Of a stretch of DNA of 64,000 bases, positions 47,592 through 58,971 are shown in pieces. The DNA is from Malachius bipustulatus (lineage: Eukaryota > Arthropoda > Insecta > Coleoptera > Melyridae): contig OU342634.1 in NCBI GenBank assembly GCA_910589415.1, forward strand, positions 3,658,001 to 3,722,000, read 5' to 3'. Positions within the stretch are counted from its first letter, which is position 1. The number at the start of each line of letters is the position of its first letter. A program made the translations under genes and the position numbers. The notes below the pieces were generated by a model, which saw only the letters and a program-made list of their open reading frames with translations, made no database searches and had not been told where the DNA came from.

Positions 47592-48399
47592 TTAATTTAA
47601 ATTAAATGTTCGTACGTAAATGAAAGTACCTTGTAAGAATAAATAAAACTCAGCAGCATTTAAACGGGGTGGCAGAAAAGTCGGACCTAAAAGAAAATTA
47701 TCAACTATTCCCGCCCATACGTTTACTTTAAAATTTACTTGGTGATGTGCCGCTACAGTAGCTTTTGGATTTGCATCCGCCCATACGTGAGTGTTGTGAA
47801 TATTTGTTAATCCATTACGAGTAAATGTGGCTTCATCTGAGAACAAAATGGATCTCGTAAAATGAAGATCACGAATATTTTCTTGCAAAAGCCAACGACA
47901 AAATGTTGATCTTGCTTCAAAGTCTGTTGGTAATAGCGCTTGCACTCTCTGAACATGGTACGGATTTAACAATTGCTGCTTCAAGACTCTGTGCACATTA
48001 GAAGAGTTAATGTTGACGCCTCCGTTATTTACCATTTCTCGGGCTATTATCCTAGTACTTGTACCTGGATTGGCTTCCACTGTTTGTAAAATTTGCTCCT
48101 CCTGATTTGGTCGAAGCTTATTTGGCCGTCCACATTGACCTACCCTCAGTTCGTTTAATTTCCCAGATTCTCTTGGACGACGAATTATACTTAAGAAAAA
48201 TCTTCTCTCTGGATGATACCGATTCCGATATGTCTCCGCATAACGCCGAGCAGCTAAATTAGCATTGGAAGTACATTTTCCTACAACGTATGGTAAATAA
48301 TTTATTTAAGAAAATTATAATGATAATAAATTTATTACCCATCATCAACAGCATATCTGCCATATGTGAAAATGACAATAATTCTTCTCTATTTGCCAT
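47592..48399 (-). pseudogene. DD41D mariner transposase, N-terminal half with a 58-bp intron
   Basis: Minus strand. Exon 1 (48399-48339, ATG) encodes MANREELLSFSHMADMLLMM. A GT-AG intron of 58 bp (48338-48281) restores the frame into GKCTSNANLAARRYAETYRN, then RYHPERRFF, GRPNKLRPNQEEQ, ANPGTSTRIIAREM and the first catalytic Asp in FSDEATFTRNG. NVWAGIVDNFLLGP follows, and the frame ends after FYLFLQG at a stop at 47592. The second and third catalytic Asp are missing, so the copy is inactive. The tail could also be a CAAG-GTACTT donor whose partner exon is lost. The splice position, just after the Met-Gly that replaces the usual Tyr-Gly, is notable. Confidence 0.75.
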
Positions 48400-48491
48400 T
48401 CTGTATTTTTTAAATTTGCTACAATAGGTACTTTGTAGATGTACTACAATACTTATGATAAAGAGTAATTAGTATATTATGCAACGAGCTT

Positions 48492-48595
48492 ATAATGAAG
48501 GCTATTAATACGCGAGTATGATGGTTAAGATACGAGCCGTAGGCGAGTGTCTTAACCATCATAAGAGCGTATTAATAGCCATTATCTGCGAGTTC
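48492..48595. repeat. ~100-bp imperfect hairpin
   Basis: ataatgaaggctattaata...tattaatagccattat on the outside and tgatggttaaga...tcttaaccatca inside, around a ~17-base centre (cgagccgtaggcgag). Could be the core of a small MITE. Confidence 0.75.
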
Positions 48596-49254
48596 CATAC
48601 ACTATTTTTTCTACGACCCTTTTTTATTTCATAGAAAAGATTAAAAAATTATATATTTTAACAATGACCCGTGTACTATTGCGGATCATTGAAGTTAAGA
48701 TAGGTTGCTATTTGTTTACGCATTTAACAAATTTTCTCTTTGTCGCTAAGGTTATTCTGTTGAGACATGTTTTAGTATCAAGTTTAAAGGGCACTACTCA
48801 CTACTGCGTAATTTTTATTATGCGAATTTCGAATTCCGAATTTTACGCTTCGATTTTGAGATTAATTAATAATTTTAATAACATCGACAGCCATTAATTA
48901 CGATATTGTTTCCATGCGCAACGCGGGTCGCAGCGTTGCCGCTTTGAATACTATCACGGAGCTCTACGAATGATATAATACTTCTGATATAATTCTTCCC
49001 ATCTTTACACGATATACCTACTTATCAAATTAATTCAGGTAACATAAAATCTTGATAAATTTTCTTTGAATTTTACTTATGTTCTAAATTAAATAAACGT
49101 TCAGAATTTTTTTTCAGAAATACAGAAATTATATCACAAGGCAATTTTTGTCGTGAGTATGACAACTCTGTGACTTCGGTTGGCTTGCCGACCCGATTGT
49201 AAGCGAAAAGGAACCGATTCTATTGCAAATGCTCCTCTGCCATTGGATAGCTTG

Positions 49255-49307
49255 ACCAGTGCTTTAATGAAAATTTGTATCTTAATGAGACCCATTAAAG
49301 CACTGGT
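49255..49307. repeat. 15-bp perfect inverted repeat
   Basis: ACCAGTGCTTTAATG at 49255-49269 and its exact complement at 49293-49307, with a 23-base loop. Confidence 0.75.
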
Positions 49308-50067
49308 GATTCATATTTAATATGCATATTAAAGGTTGGGAGTAGAAAAAATATTTTTTACTGTGACAGCTTATTTATTAATAATTGTTTTGACAACTAA
49401 ACGCCTCATTTGTTTTTATTTTCAAAGTCTGCTTAGAAAATTCTGTTGTCCCGTCTAAATAAGTCTTAAATAAATAATTACAGTCAGCATTTTAATCCGA
49501 ATTTACCTATTATACTTTGACTATTAGACAAACACGTTATGCAGAAACATATCCGAATCAGCCACCACCGAATCACCGCTCTAAAAAGAAATTGGGAAAT
49601 TTAAATATCAGTAAGTTGATCAATGACACACCCAAACATGTTGATATATCTCGTAAACGAAGGCCTAAATCAAAATGATATAAAAGTGAGGATAGTAAAA
49701 CAAATAAACGCTCAATCAAAAAAACCATACATCAGAGCCATAGGCGTACGCAGAAAAATGTTGGGGGGCCAAGGTCTGCCATAAGCCCCCTTTCGTGCGC
49801 TCGCGCTTGGATTTTCTTTGATTTTTTTCCTAAAAATGTGTGTCTGCATAAGAAAGAAGGCTATGCAAATTTTCAAGTGAGTATCTTAAAAAATAACGGA
49901 GTTATTGATAAAAAACTTTTTTTTATTTAAAGTTTGACACCCTGTATCTTGAAAATGGGACGCCTATGTGAAAAATGGCATGAGGAAAGTGTCATTATTT
50001 TTGGCCCAGCAATCTGTGGCCAAGAGCTTGACCTCCTTTTTTGTAACACCCTGTATTTTATAAAGTT

Positions 50068-51900
50068 CTACAATAAATGCTGAAAATGACGACCACCGGC
50101 ATCCACGCAAGCATTGCACCTTCGAAGGAGATTTATGTAGACTCTGTTGAAAATGCTCGGCGTTGTTTGGATCTCTTGTGCTGCAGCTAAGAAACGCGCT
50201 ACCAAGTCTTGTTCAGATTCAACAGGCGTTTCATAAACCAAAGTTTTCATATGACCCCATAAATAAAAATCCAGTGGTGTTAAGTCCGGGGAGCGTGGTG
50301 GCCACGCAACTGGGCCCCCTCGACCAATCCATCGTTCACCGTACAGTTGGTTGAGGTAATTTCGGACATCAAGTGCAAAGTGGGCTGGTGTACCGTCATG
50401 CTGCAGCCACATCTCTTGACGAATCCTCAACGGCACTTCTTCCAACAATTCTGGTAAGACTTGCTGCAAGAATGTCAAATAGACGCGAGAGGTTAGACGG
50501 TTTGGGAGAAGGTACGGACCAACTAAACGACCATCGATAATACCAGCCCAAACGTTGACACTGAACTTGTGTTGAAACCTAGCTGATCGAATGGCGTGCG
50601 GATTTTTTTCAGTCCATACATGGCTATTACGAGAATTGAAAATGTTATCTCTGGTGAAACATGCCTCGTCTGTAAAAAGCACAACCCTTGGAAATTGTGC
50701 TTGCAACTGACACTGTTGAATAAACCAGTGCGAAAAGTTTATTTTTGGCGGGAAATCGGCTGGAGTTAATTCTTGAACCTTTTGCACATGGATGGCGTGA
50801 AGCTGTTGCTCCCGCAAAACTCGCCAAACGCTTACGTGGTCCACACCCATGTTAGTTGCAATGTCCCGACTGCTAATGGTTGGATTTTGTTCAATCTCAT
50901 GGAGCACGTGTTCTTCAAATAATAAAGTTCGACGATTTCTTCGAACTCCGCAGTTTATCCTATTTATCTTAAAAGTTCCTGTCTCCTACAATCTTTGAAA
51001 AACCCTTGAAAACACTATATGAGATGGGGTTGAACAATTTGGAAATCGATCTATGTACAGGGTGATTCATTATAATGTCGCCCCCCTTTAACTTAGTTAT
51101 TTCATGTGTCTCAAAAAAATTAAAAGTAGGGTTATGTAGGTGCTAAAAAAGACTTTTTTATACGTATAACAAAAATTTGAAAATAGATCAGTATACAGGG
51201 AAAACCAAAAATTTAATTTTTTTTTCAATGGAACACCCTATATATGAATTTATTTTTCGATTCCTCGTGAAATTCTAAGCATAACTTATATAATATACTG
51301 TATACCTAAATTCAATAGTTTCTGAAATATTCGCATTTGAAACTATTTAAAAAACCGTGTGTATGACTACCAAATTGAAAACCTCGATCATCTTAAAGAT
51401 TTGATACGCATTGAAATTAATAATTTAAATGAAAATAACCCAGAATTCATAACAGATTCATTGGAGAAAATGCGAACAACACCCTTATAAAATGTGTTGA
51501 AAAAAAATGAAAGCCCAGTAGAGCATTTTATTGTTAGATTTCTTGATTTGCAACAGATGCTTGAAAAAATATTTGATGATGTTTCAAATGCGAATATTTC
51601 AGAAAACATTGAATTTAGGTATACGGTATGTTATATAAGTTATGCTTAGAATTTTACGAGGAATCGAAAAATAAATTCATATATAGGGTGATCCATTGAA
51701 AAAATTTTTTTTTTTGTTTTCCCTGTATACTGATCTATTTTCAAGTTTTTGTTACACGTATAAAAAAGTCTTTTTTAGCACCTACATAACCCTACTTTTT
51801 TTTTTTTTTTGACACATGAAATAACAAAGCTAAAGGGGGGCGACATTATAATGAATCACCCTGTACAAACGACGAGCAAGCCTGCCATTACAACGAGCTT
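50068..51900 (-). pseudogene. DD41D mariner transposase with intact triad, one stop, split by a MITE
   Basis: Minus strand. From upstream: CNGRLARRLYIDRFPN (interrupted by the foldback element at 51058-51863), CSTPSHIVFSRVFQRL, then TAG at about 50990, ETGTFKINRINCGVRRNRRT, LLFEEHVLHEIEQNPTISSR, and the catalytic part: FTDEACFTRDN, LQHDGTPAH and SPDLTPLDFYLW. All three Asp are present, with 41 residues between the second and third. It ends CNACVDAGGRHFQHLL at 50068. The frame from the TAG to the stop is fully open (about 305 codons), so the only visible coding defects are that TAG, the foldback insertion, and an uncertain first exon. The GTG at 50907 is not a true start. Confidence 0.75.
51058..51863. 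mobile_element. Foldback mariner-like element inserted in a transposase gene
   Basis: CAGGGTGATTCATTATAATG at the left and its complement at the right end, TA at 51056-51057 and 51864-51865; arms of about 300 bp. Removing it with one TA joins the N-terminal helix-turn-helix of the surrounding transposase in frame. On the plus strand its middle reads LIRIEINNLNENNPEF and, after a stop, KKNESPVEHFI, which may be a relic of a mariner C terminus. Confidence 0.85.
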
Positions 51901-52494
51901 CCCCTTAAATTAAAACCATGTTACCGTAATCGTGAGAGGTATGCTCATTCACGATGCCACTAAACTGGAGACAAAATGAACACCATCTAAACTCGAAGGA
52001 AGCTGACAGCAAACACTTGACAAAATTAATTACAAAACTGTCGCCAATTAAAGCCGAACTACTAATTGACAGGTAAACTATTTTTAATAATAAACTGTGT
52101 GAACTTAACCACGGCCAACTTATAAGATTACCTATAATTATTAATTTTCAAATTTAAAGTAATATCGTTACATTGTTATCTTCGAAACAGTGCGTTTGAC
52201 GATAAAACCGTAAGAAAAGTTTTTTCCTCTAAACCAAACGAGGTATCAGCCAAAAGTGTTAATTTTGCATTAAACTCAGTGGCGTAAAAATTATCTGGAA
52301 AAAAGGTAACGATATACCTAGATCTCCGCCACTGGAAACACGTTCGCGGACACCTACACATGACTGTTTGTAGGGGATCATAAAAATACACCATTTTTTT
52401 GTTTAATCCATTTGTATAACTAGATTTAAATTATTACTGTGTAGTGAAATTACAATTTTTATTGCTGTTTATAAAAAAACAGTGGACGGCATAT
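51901..52494. other. Spacer, nothing certain
   Basis: May contain the first exon and right terminus of the mariner whose gene ends at 50068, but I cannot place them. No other gene seen. Confidence 0.3.
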
Positions 52495-52544
52495 CCCGTC
52501 TTGTCCTATGAATACCATTTCTGACATATAGTGGGACAAGACGG
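52495..52544. repeat. Hairpin CCCGTCTTGTCC...GGGACAAGACGG
   Basis: Arms at 52495-52506 and 52533-52544, shortly downstream of the piggyBac gene end. Similar in position to the GTCAGAC hairpins of the other piggyBac copy, so a subterminal repeat is likely. Confidence 0.6.
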
Positions 52545-52600
52545 CAATTACCGTCTGAACTAAGAAAAAATATTTATTGCACTAGTTTGTATGGTACAAC

Positions 52601-54302
52601 TCAAAACATAAGAATAATACAAAGAGCAGGCTTATTTGGGCAAGTCTTGCATAAATATTTCGTATCTTTTCTTCTACGGTTACTCGCGCAAAACTTGCAC
52701 CTCATATGGTAGGTCTTATTGGAATCCTTAGGATTTGGAATGTCGCCCGGAAAATGCATTTCTCCACCAATTCTAGGGCGCTTTCCTCCATGAATAGGTC
52801 CAGATCTAACCAATTTTCGACCATAATTCATATCTGGTGGTATTTCAAGTAACTCTTTCACCAATTCGTCCCTGAAGCTCAAAAGTGTCAGTTTGTTATT
52901 ATAATTCTTTGCTATATAATATGAATTCCATATTGCCACATCCAAAAGGTGAAATATTACTTTCTTGTACCACCTTATGGATTTACGCGGGGATGAGTAG
53001 TAGCTAATCATTTGATCGCTCCTATCAATACCAGACGTTATAGTCATTATAGCGAGCAATTTCCTCAGGTTTTACTTTCTCTTGTCAAAATCTATTATTT
53101 ACTTTGATCAACTTTGGTTTGTATTTAGTTGCTATACACAGGACATCTCTTTTGTCTCTCCATTTGGATACGTAAACACCACCATTTCTTCTCCATTTAT
53201 GCTCACCTTTCTTTAGTTTTGCTGCTGTGACACATTTTGGATTGACTCGTCTATTGGATCGCAATGTACCTGTTGAATGTGGTCTTCTCTTTTGTAACTC
53301 TTTAGACAGATGCACGCTATTATAAAAATTATCCATAAATAAGTGATGTCCACGATCCAAGTAGGGTTCCAAAAGAGAGAACAACAATAATTCTAGTTTT
53401 GATTTATTTGCATTTATCAATCCAGTTTTCCCTTTGTAAATCTGCATATTCAGCACGTACCCATCATAGGTGCATAAAGCATAAAATTTTATTCCGTACT
53501 TGGCACGTTTTCCTTTTATGTACTGCCTAAAGCTAAGTCGTCCTCTAAAAAGAAGTAAGGATTCATCTAGCGACAACTCTGGAGGGTAATATACATTTTG
53601 AAAATTTGACAGTAATTTACTTAGCAAGCAACCGACTTTATTTAGTTTATCTCTGGGATCAACGTCTTGACCAATAGAACAACTGAAACATCTAAGTAGT
53701 TCTTCAAATCTTCTACCTGACAACGTATGGTGAAAAACTGGCGAGTAATATAGCGGATCCATGGAAAACATTTTTCTAATCGACGGGAATTTTCTATGTC
53801 CTTGTAAAATACAAATTCCAAGGAACTGTTTTAGTTCACTCATAGTGAATGTTCTTATCGATTTATAGCGACTGAATTTCCTGTGTGGTCGGTTTGTTTT
53901 TCAAAAGACTTGCATAGCTATTCATGGAGGTGAGAATCATCTCCATAACGTCGTTGTCCCACAATTTGTCAAAATATAATTTGCTTGTTGGAAGATTTCC
54001 ACTGAAGTCAATTTTGACACCAGAAATGGATTCATCGAATTCGTAGTTTCTAATATCTGCTACATCTTCAAACCATTCATCAGCATCCACATTGTCATCG
54101 GGTAGAATGTTTTCTACATTTTCCGGATCATCACTTTCGGATTCCCCCGATGTAGCATTCGTTTCATCATTTTGTGTATCATAATTTGGATCCTCATGGC
54201 TATCATCAGAACTAAATGCCTCGGACTCAAAATTCTCTGATGCCTGGGAGTACTAACGTCGTCCATCAAATTTAAAAGTCTGGATTCTTCCCTAGAATCC
54301 AT
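52601..54302 (-). pseudogene. piggyBac-type transposase pseudogene, nearly full length
   Basis: Minus strand from an ATG at 54302 (MDSREESRLLNLMDDVS). After a frame change near 54250 comes an acidic N terminus (SSDDSHEDPNYDTQNDE, DADEWFEDVADI). After another near 53870, the core follows: MSELKQFLGICILQG, LSLDESLLLFRGRLSFRQYI (first Asp), KRAKYGIKFYALC, FMDNFYNSVHLSKEL (second Asp) and GTLRSNRRVNPK. Further frame changes between 53090 and 53030 precede GIDRSDQMISYY (third Asp). It closes with a Cys-rich MRCKFCASNRRRKD...CKTCPNKPALC. All catalytic positions survive but at least four frame disruptions make it dead. It is a different lineage from the copy at 3031-3996. TTAA ends could not be fixed. 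Confidence 0.8.
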
Positions 54303-57300
54303 CTAACGAAAAAAAAAAATAAAAAAAAAATAACTATTCGAAGGATTGACTAGAATATTATATTTATAATAATTTTACGACATTTTTTGTTAACAGATAA
54401 AATTACTGTATTATTAGAAAATTTACAGATGTTGTATTACGTTTATTCTATTTTTCAATATTTTGTGGATTAAAAGAAATTAGTGGGGTTAATCCGGAAC
54501 TATATGTAGGATTCAAACAACAATATTTCATGACAACGTATAAAATAAATAATCTTTATTATAATATAAAATACAACATTTATCATGTTCATGTATCATT
54601 CTTATTAACAAGTCTTACAATTCATATCTCATCTACAACACTCATATCGATATAAAATAATAAATCTTATAATTTAGAAATATTTATAGTTTATACATGT
54701 AAATTAATTTGTTGTAATACAGTGTGTGTCACAGGCATGGTACACCCCCTTTTTTTTCTTTATTTTTGGAGATAATTTTTTGAAATTTGGTACGTCGCAT
54801 ATTCTCGATAGAGCGCACTTTTTAGCAGAAAATTGAATTTTTTCCCACATCCGGTTTTTCCAACTGTTACCAACTTTTTATTTTTAAATGGGACACCCTA
54901 TATATTATTATATTTTTTGATTCTATACATTTGTACGAATCCAACAATACCACATAAGTACCATTTTAAATGTCAAATTTGTTTTTTGTCAAATTTGTCA
55001 CCTGGTTGCGCTGGATGACGCTGACGTCTACCTTTTCCACAACGTACTCCGATTCTGGTTCCGGACATTCTGCTACATCCTTGATTGAAACTGTCGATAT
55101 CTTCGTTCGCACTAGCCCTATAGTAATGGCCATAGATAAAATGCAGTGTGGGTAGCATAGGGCAATGCATTTTAAATGGGTAAAAAACTGACAGCGATGT
55201 CAGCAAGCAGTGGCACAGGTTCATATAAAAATATTAAAATCGAAAGGAAATTGACATTATTTCTATTCTCAGGATTTCTAGACAAAAATAATTGAGGTTT
55301 TGTCGAAATGTCAAAAAGTAATAATTTTTTGATGTTTCTATAACGTATAGACTGCATATTGCAATGCTTGTAGGTATTGCTTTTACATTATAAAAATATT
55401 ATTTGAACACATTCCTTATTTAAAGAGGTAGGTAAAATGAAAATCGTAGTGCTTGTTAATAAAATTTTATTTCTTGCTACTTTATTGATGCCTTTATTTT
55501 ATCAAGGCTTCCCTATTTGGGAAGTGGCTATTATTTGATAAATAGGCAAGTATCTTGGCAGGTATACTGCACTTGCATTCTATGTATTCATTAACACTTT
55601 TAGAAAAAAACAACTTCGAGTAGATGTCTCAGTATTTTTGCCAGTTATGTATAAGATTCTCATTTGGCTATATGTATATGGCAATGTAGTCATATGTATA
55701 CTCATCGTCAATCTTCACGTAGTGCTCATCACTTGCAAATTAGTTCTTTTCATCAGGGGACTTAGCTCAAGTACTTTATTCTTGTTCTCAGGGGAATCTT
55801 ACCAATGAGTGTGTTAACATGTGCATTTTCAGTTTTATTATTTTAATTTAAGTAGTGATTCAAATTAAATATTTCAAAATATTAAATTAAATATACATCA
55901 ACACTCGTATTAGCTTGGAACCTAGGTATTTGCTGTTGAACTGTTATTTCAACAGCAATTTGGTATTTGTTGTTGCGGTTCAAAAATATTTCATTTTCAT
56001 TAAAAAAAAAACAACATACCACTGTCTCCGAGAAAGAAGGAATTGTGTATTGGTTTTTAGCTCAAGTGCAGAAAAATAATATTGAGACTCAAAATCGCTG
56101 TCCATTTATTGCTCGTATTCAAGAGAAAATACAAAATTAAATATAACTTCGGGAATTATTTTATGTATGACCTCTGTAATTAACGTGACAGTTTTATTAT
56201 TTAATTATCAATGTTTGGTTACTAACGCAACGTCAATTATTGCCACTACAACAGAGTATCTGTCAGTTGAAAATTCAAATTCCGCATCTACCTAATTATT
56301 CTGTGAAGTAAGTAAATGTAGATCTTTAGGAAATGTGTTCTCGCAAGGAATTGTAGAAGGAATGACAAATACCGCGTCATAGCTTTTACATTCATTTAGT
56401 ATAAATTATAATTAATAAAAAATAAGTCATGCTCATACATAATTATTATTATCAATAATACCTGTATACACCTACGAATATGTTCTGACTAACTAAATAA
56501 TCGAAACTATTTTGTTCATAAAATGGATACATATTTGAAAAAGAAGAATATAATAAATTTTGACGGATTCAAAAGAATATAATAATAATTATCTGAATAT
56601 TGTAATAATGTATGAAGTTATAAACTCTACTGTGCTGTTCCATGTTGTGCAATCCTCACTTATGAACGATATTAATGTTAAAAGAGCAGTCTGCGGAGGT
56701 ACAAAACGTTACAGAAGTGCAGTGAATTAAATAATTTTCAAAATGAAGAGCGTACGCTCGTGGACGCCTGCTTCCCAGAAATACGACAAAAGCGGCAACT
56801 ATGAGCGCCATAAGAGCGATGCTGCATTATAACTATGGCCCTTACTATAGTAGAAAACTTATTGACGTTAGGATATGCATGGTACCGATCGCGGATGAAT
56901 TCAGGAAATTGTTTATGATGTTTCTGTCTTTAACTCGAGATTCACTAATGTCCTCACACTTGCAGTTCGTGTTGTCACCTTTTGAAAATCACAATTTATT
57001 AATTCAGTTTGTCATTTTAGTTCAATATCACCCTATACCTTATGCATTCACTCCTAATTATTAATTTCTACATTACCAGTACATTTCTACTTTCTCTACA
57101 GCACCTTGCTGTTAGTCTACAATCTAACCTTACTGTACAATCTAACCTTACTGCTAGGTTTAATACAAAATACCATATCCACATTTACAATGAACAATAC
57201 TTGTTCGATCTCTGTCGAACAGACCAGATGCTTACTCAATGGGAGTAACCGTCTTGCCTTTTCCAGCTTCATCATTTACTGGGTTATACCTTCTCGTCTA

Positions 57301-57957
57301 TTATGACGTTTGAAAATTTTCAATTGAATTTTCCTCGGATATTTTGAGGTCACAAGGAAAACTTCCTTGCTAGTTGCATCACCTGAACAGAGTTCATCGT
57401 AACCCTTACCTTTTCCCTGTTATTCATCTTTCAGGTGCCTGCTTCTATTTTTCACTTTAACTGCACCTTTTTGGTTAACTCTAGCCTTCCTATGATTAAT
57501 TATTAGCTTCACGCGTATAATAAACTAGATAATTATCTAACCTATACTGTTAATTATATTTCCATTAAATAATCTTTTAATTTAGACATGATAGTCTTCC
57601 AGGGGAATTTTGGTCCTTCGCGATCGTTACACGGAGAACTGAGCGGATAACGAGGTGACACCTACATCAATCCTCCAATGTCAACGATCTGGAAGCCAAA
57701 CTTCGCCCTGTATACTACTCCTAACCTATTCTTCAACTAATCCTAACACACACCCTAATAATTACCTGGGTCTACTTTCTTTACCAGACTAAACTGCTTT
57801 TCTAGAAAACTTAATTTAAGTATGTACACAAAACATTTGCTCGGACCGTAATTTTTCTTCATCGTACGATGTCCCTAACTGGGGGGAACTGAGCGGATAA
57901 CGGGGTGACACCTACATCAGCTCCTCGTGCTTTTATTTCTATTCGTTTGACCAATTC
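54303..57957. other. 3.6 kb without a supported gene
   Basis: AT-rich. Around 54725-54910 there are motifs of mariner subterminal kind (tggtacacccccttttttt; aatgggacaccctatatatt) without a matching second end. At 57115-57155 a ~19-bp unit containing acaatctaacctta repeats. At 57633 and 57883 a ~35-bp segment, gaactgagcggataacg, recurs. None of the short open frames here looks like a protein. Confidence 0.35.
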
Positions 57958-58816
57958 CTAGACTTGGTCTTCGCGTTCCTTTGATCGAAACAGTATCGGT
58001 CCTTTTAACTCATATTTGTATATAAGGGGTGGTTCATGTACAAACCGGACAAGCCTCCCACCTATCATTATCCAAAACTCATTTATCTGGAGTTCTCGGA
58101 CGAACTCCACTGGCAAGTACGCCACCTGGAATGCGGGCGTATCTTTTGACGACGATTTGTTTATTATGAGCTGTTCTACTTCCGGGTCAAGGTCTTCCTC
58201 ACGGGGAAAAGGGGTGGTTCTGATATGAAAATGGTAATACAGCTGGAAGCTGATATTTAACCCTTTTCTGCACAATTCCGCGAGAAGTAATTTGCATCCG
58301 CAATTGTTAATTACGGAAGATTTTCGTTTTGGTAGTGGGCAACCTTTTTTCAAGTTCATTATAAAACCTAACATGAAATGTCTCTGTCTTTTGGCTCTGG
58401 GACATAAAGTGTGGATAGTATGTTCGACCAAACTGCAATGGTCGACTTGAACAGCTCTGGAATCCGTCGCCTAGGATATCCTCCGTGAAAGCAACCAACA
58501 TGCTTATTTTATCTTTACAGCTCATGCGTGAATACACAAGATCTCGGGCAAGAGAAATTCTGTCGATGTTAAATTTAGTTTGAGGTACGATTTTCCTGGG
58601 TTTTGGGTCCAGTTCCCTAACTTCCACTATGCCCTCTTCAGCTTTTAAGTTTAGAAATTCTCTAAGGTCACTGGTTTCACTTACTGTGGGTTTTTTATAA
58701 TACCCTATAACATGGAGCGCAGCCTCCCTTCCTGGGTCCTTGTTCAATTCGTCATACAAGACAAGTTCTGGCGAGAGGTGTTTTTGATTAAACAACACTA
58801 AAGAATTTGCTACATA
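57958..58816 (-). pseudogene. Unrecognised ORF, C-terminal part, interrupted by a transposon
   Basis: Minus strand, continuing from the fragment at 63271-63580 once the transposon 58819-63268 is removed with one copy of the target site. It reads YVANSLVLFNQKHLSPEL, DELNKDPGREAALHVIGYY, SRMSCKDKISMLVAFTEDIL to about 58310-58430, where the plausible reading changes frame and goes on as SSVINNCGCKLLLAELCRKG and FQVAYLPVEFVRELQINEF to a stop at 57958. I do not recognise the family. No membrane segment or zinc motif is evident. It may be a host gene or a gene of another element. Confidence 0.5.
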
Positions 58817-58818
58817 TA

Positions 58819-58853
58819 TGAAGAGTGTCGGGGCAAAGTGATCTAAGTGCCAA
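58819..58853 (+). repeat. Terminal inverted repeat (left) of the 35-bp-TIR transposon
   Basis: Starts TGAAGAGTGTCGG, contains AAAGTGATCTAAGTGCCAA; identical in reverse to 63234-63268. Confidence 0.9.
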
Positions 58854-58971
58854 CAGTTTGTTTTTTGGGAAAGTTGAAAAAACTGTCTGTTAATAAATTT
58901 GTAAACAAAATTTTAATTCTAAACTTACAAACAATAGTAAAATAGCTTAAGTAAACAGCTATTGAAAAATA

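Larger units (their letters stand above)
46515..50053. mobile_element. Mariner-type composite element with ~475-bp inverted arms
   Basis: CAGGGTGTTACAAAAAAGG at 46515 and its complement ending at 50053, TA on both sides (46513-46514, 50054-50055). Arms 46515-46991 and 49582-50053 are nearly identical inverted copies. Each arm contains an internal second CAGGGTGTC-type end (about 46623 and 49940), as though two termini had been stacked. Between the arms lie a C-terminally truncated DD41D transposase (47592-48399) and two smaller hairpins (48492-48595, 49255-49307). Confidence 0.75.

Noticed and set aside
48059..48262. Plus-strand 67-codon frame
   Set aside because: Antisense to the helix-turn-helix part of the mariner transposase at 47592-48399.
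51388..51609. Minus-strand 73-codon frame in the foldback element
   Set aside because: Antisense of a plus-strand stretch that looks more like a degraded mariner C terminus; not a gene.
56801..57306. Short plus-strand frames at 56801-57306
   Set aside because: No motif or splice support, and part derives from the small acaatctaacctta repeat.
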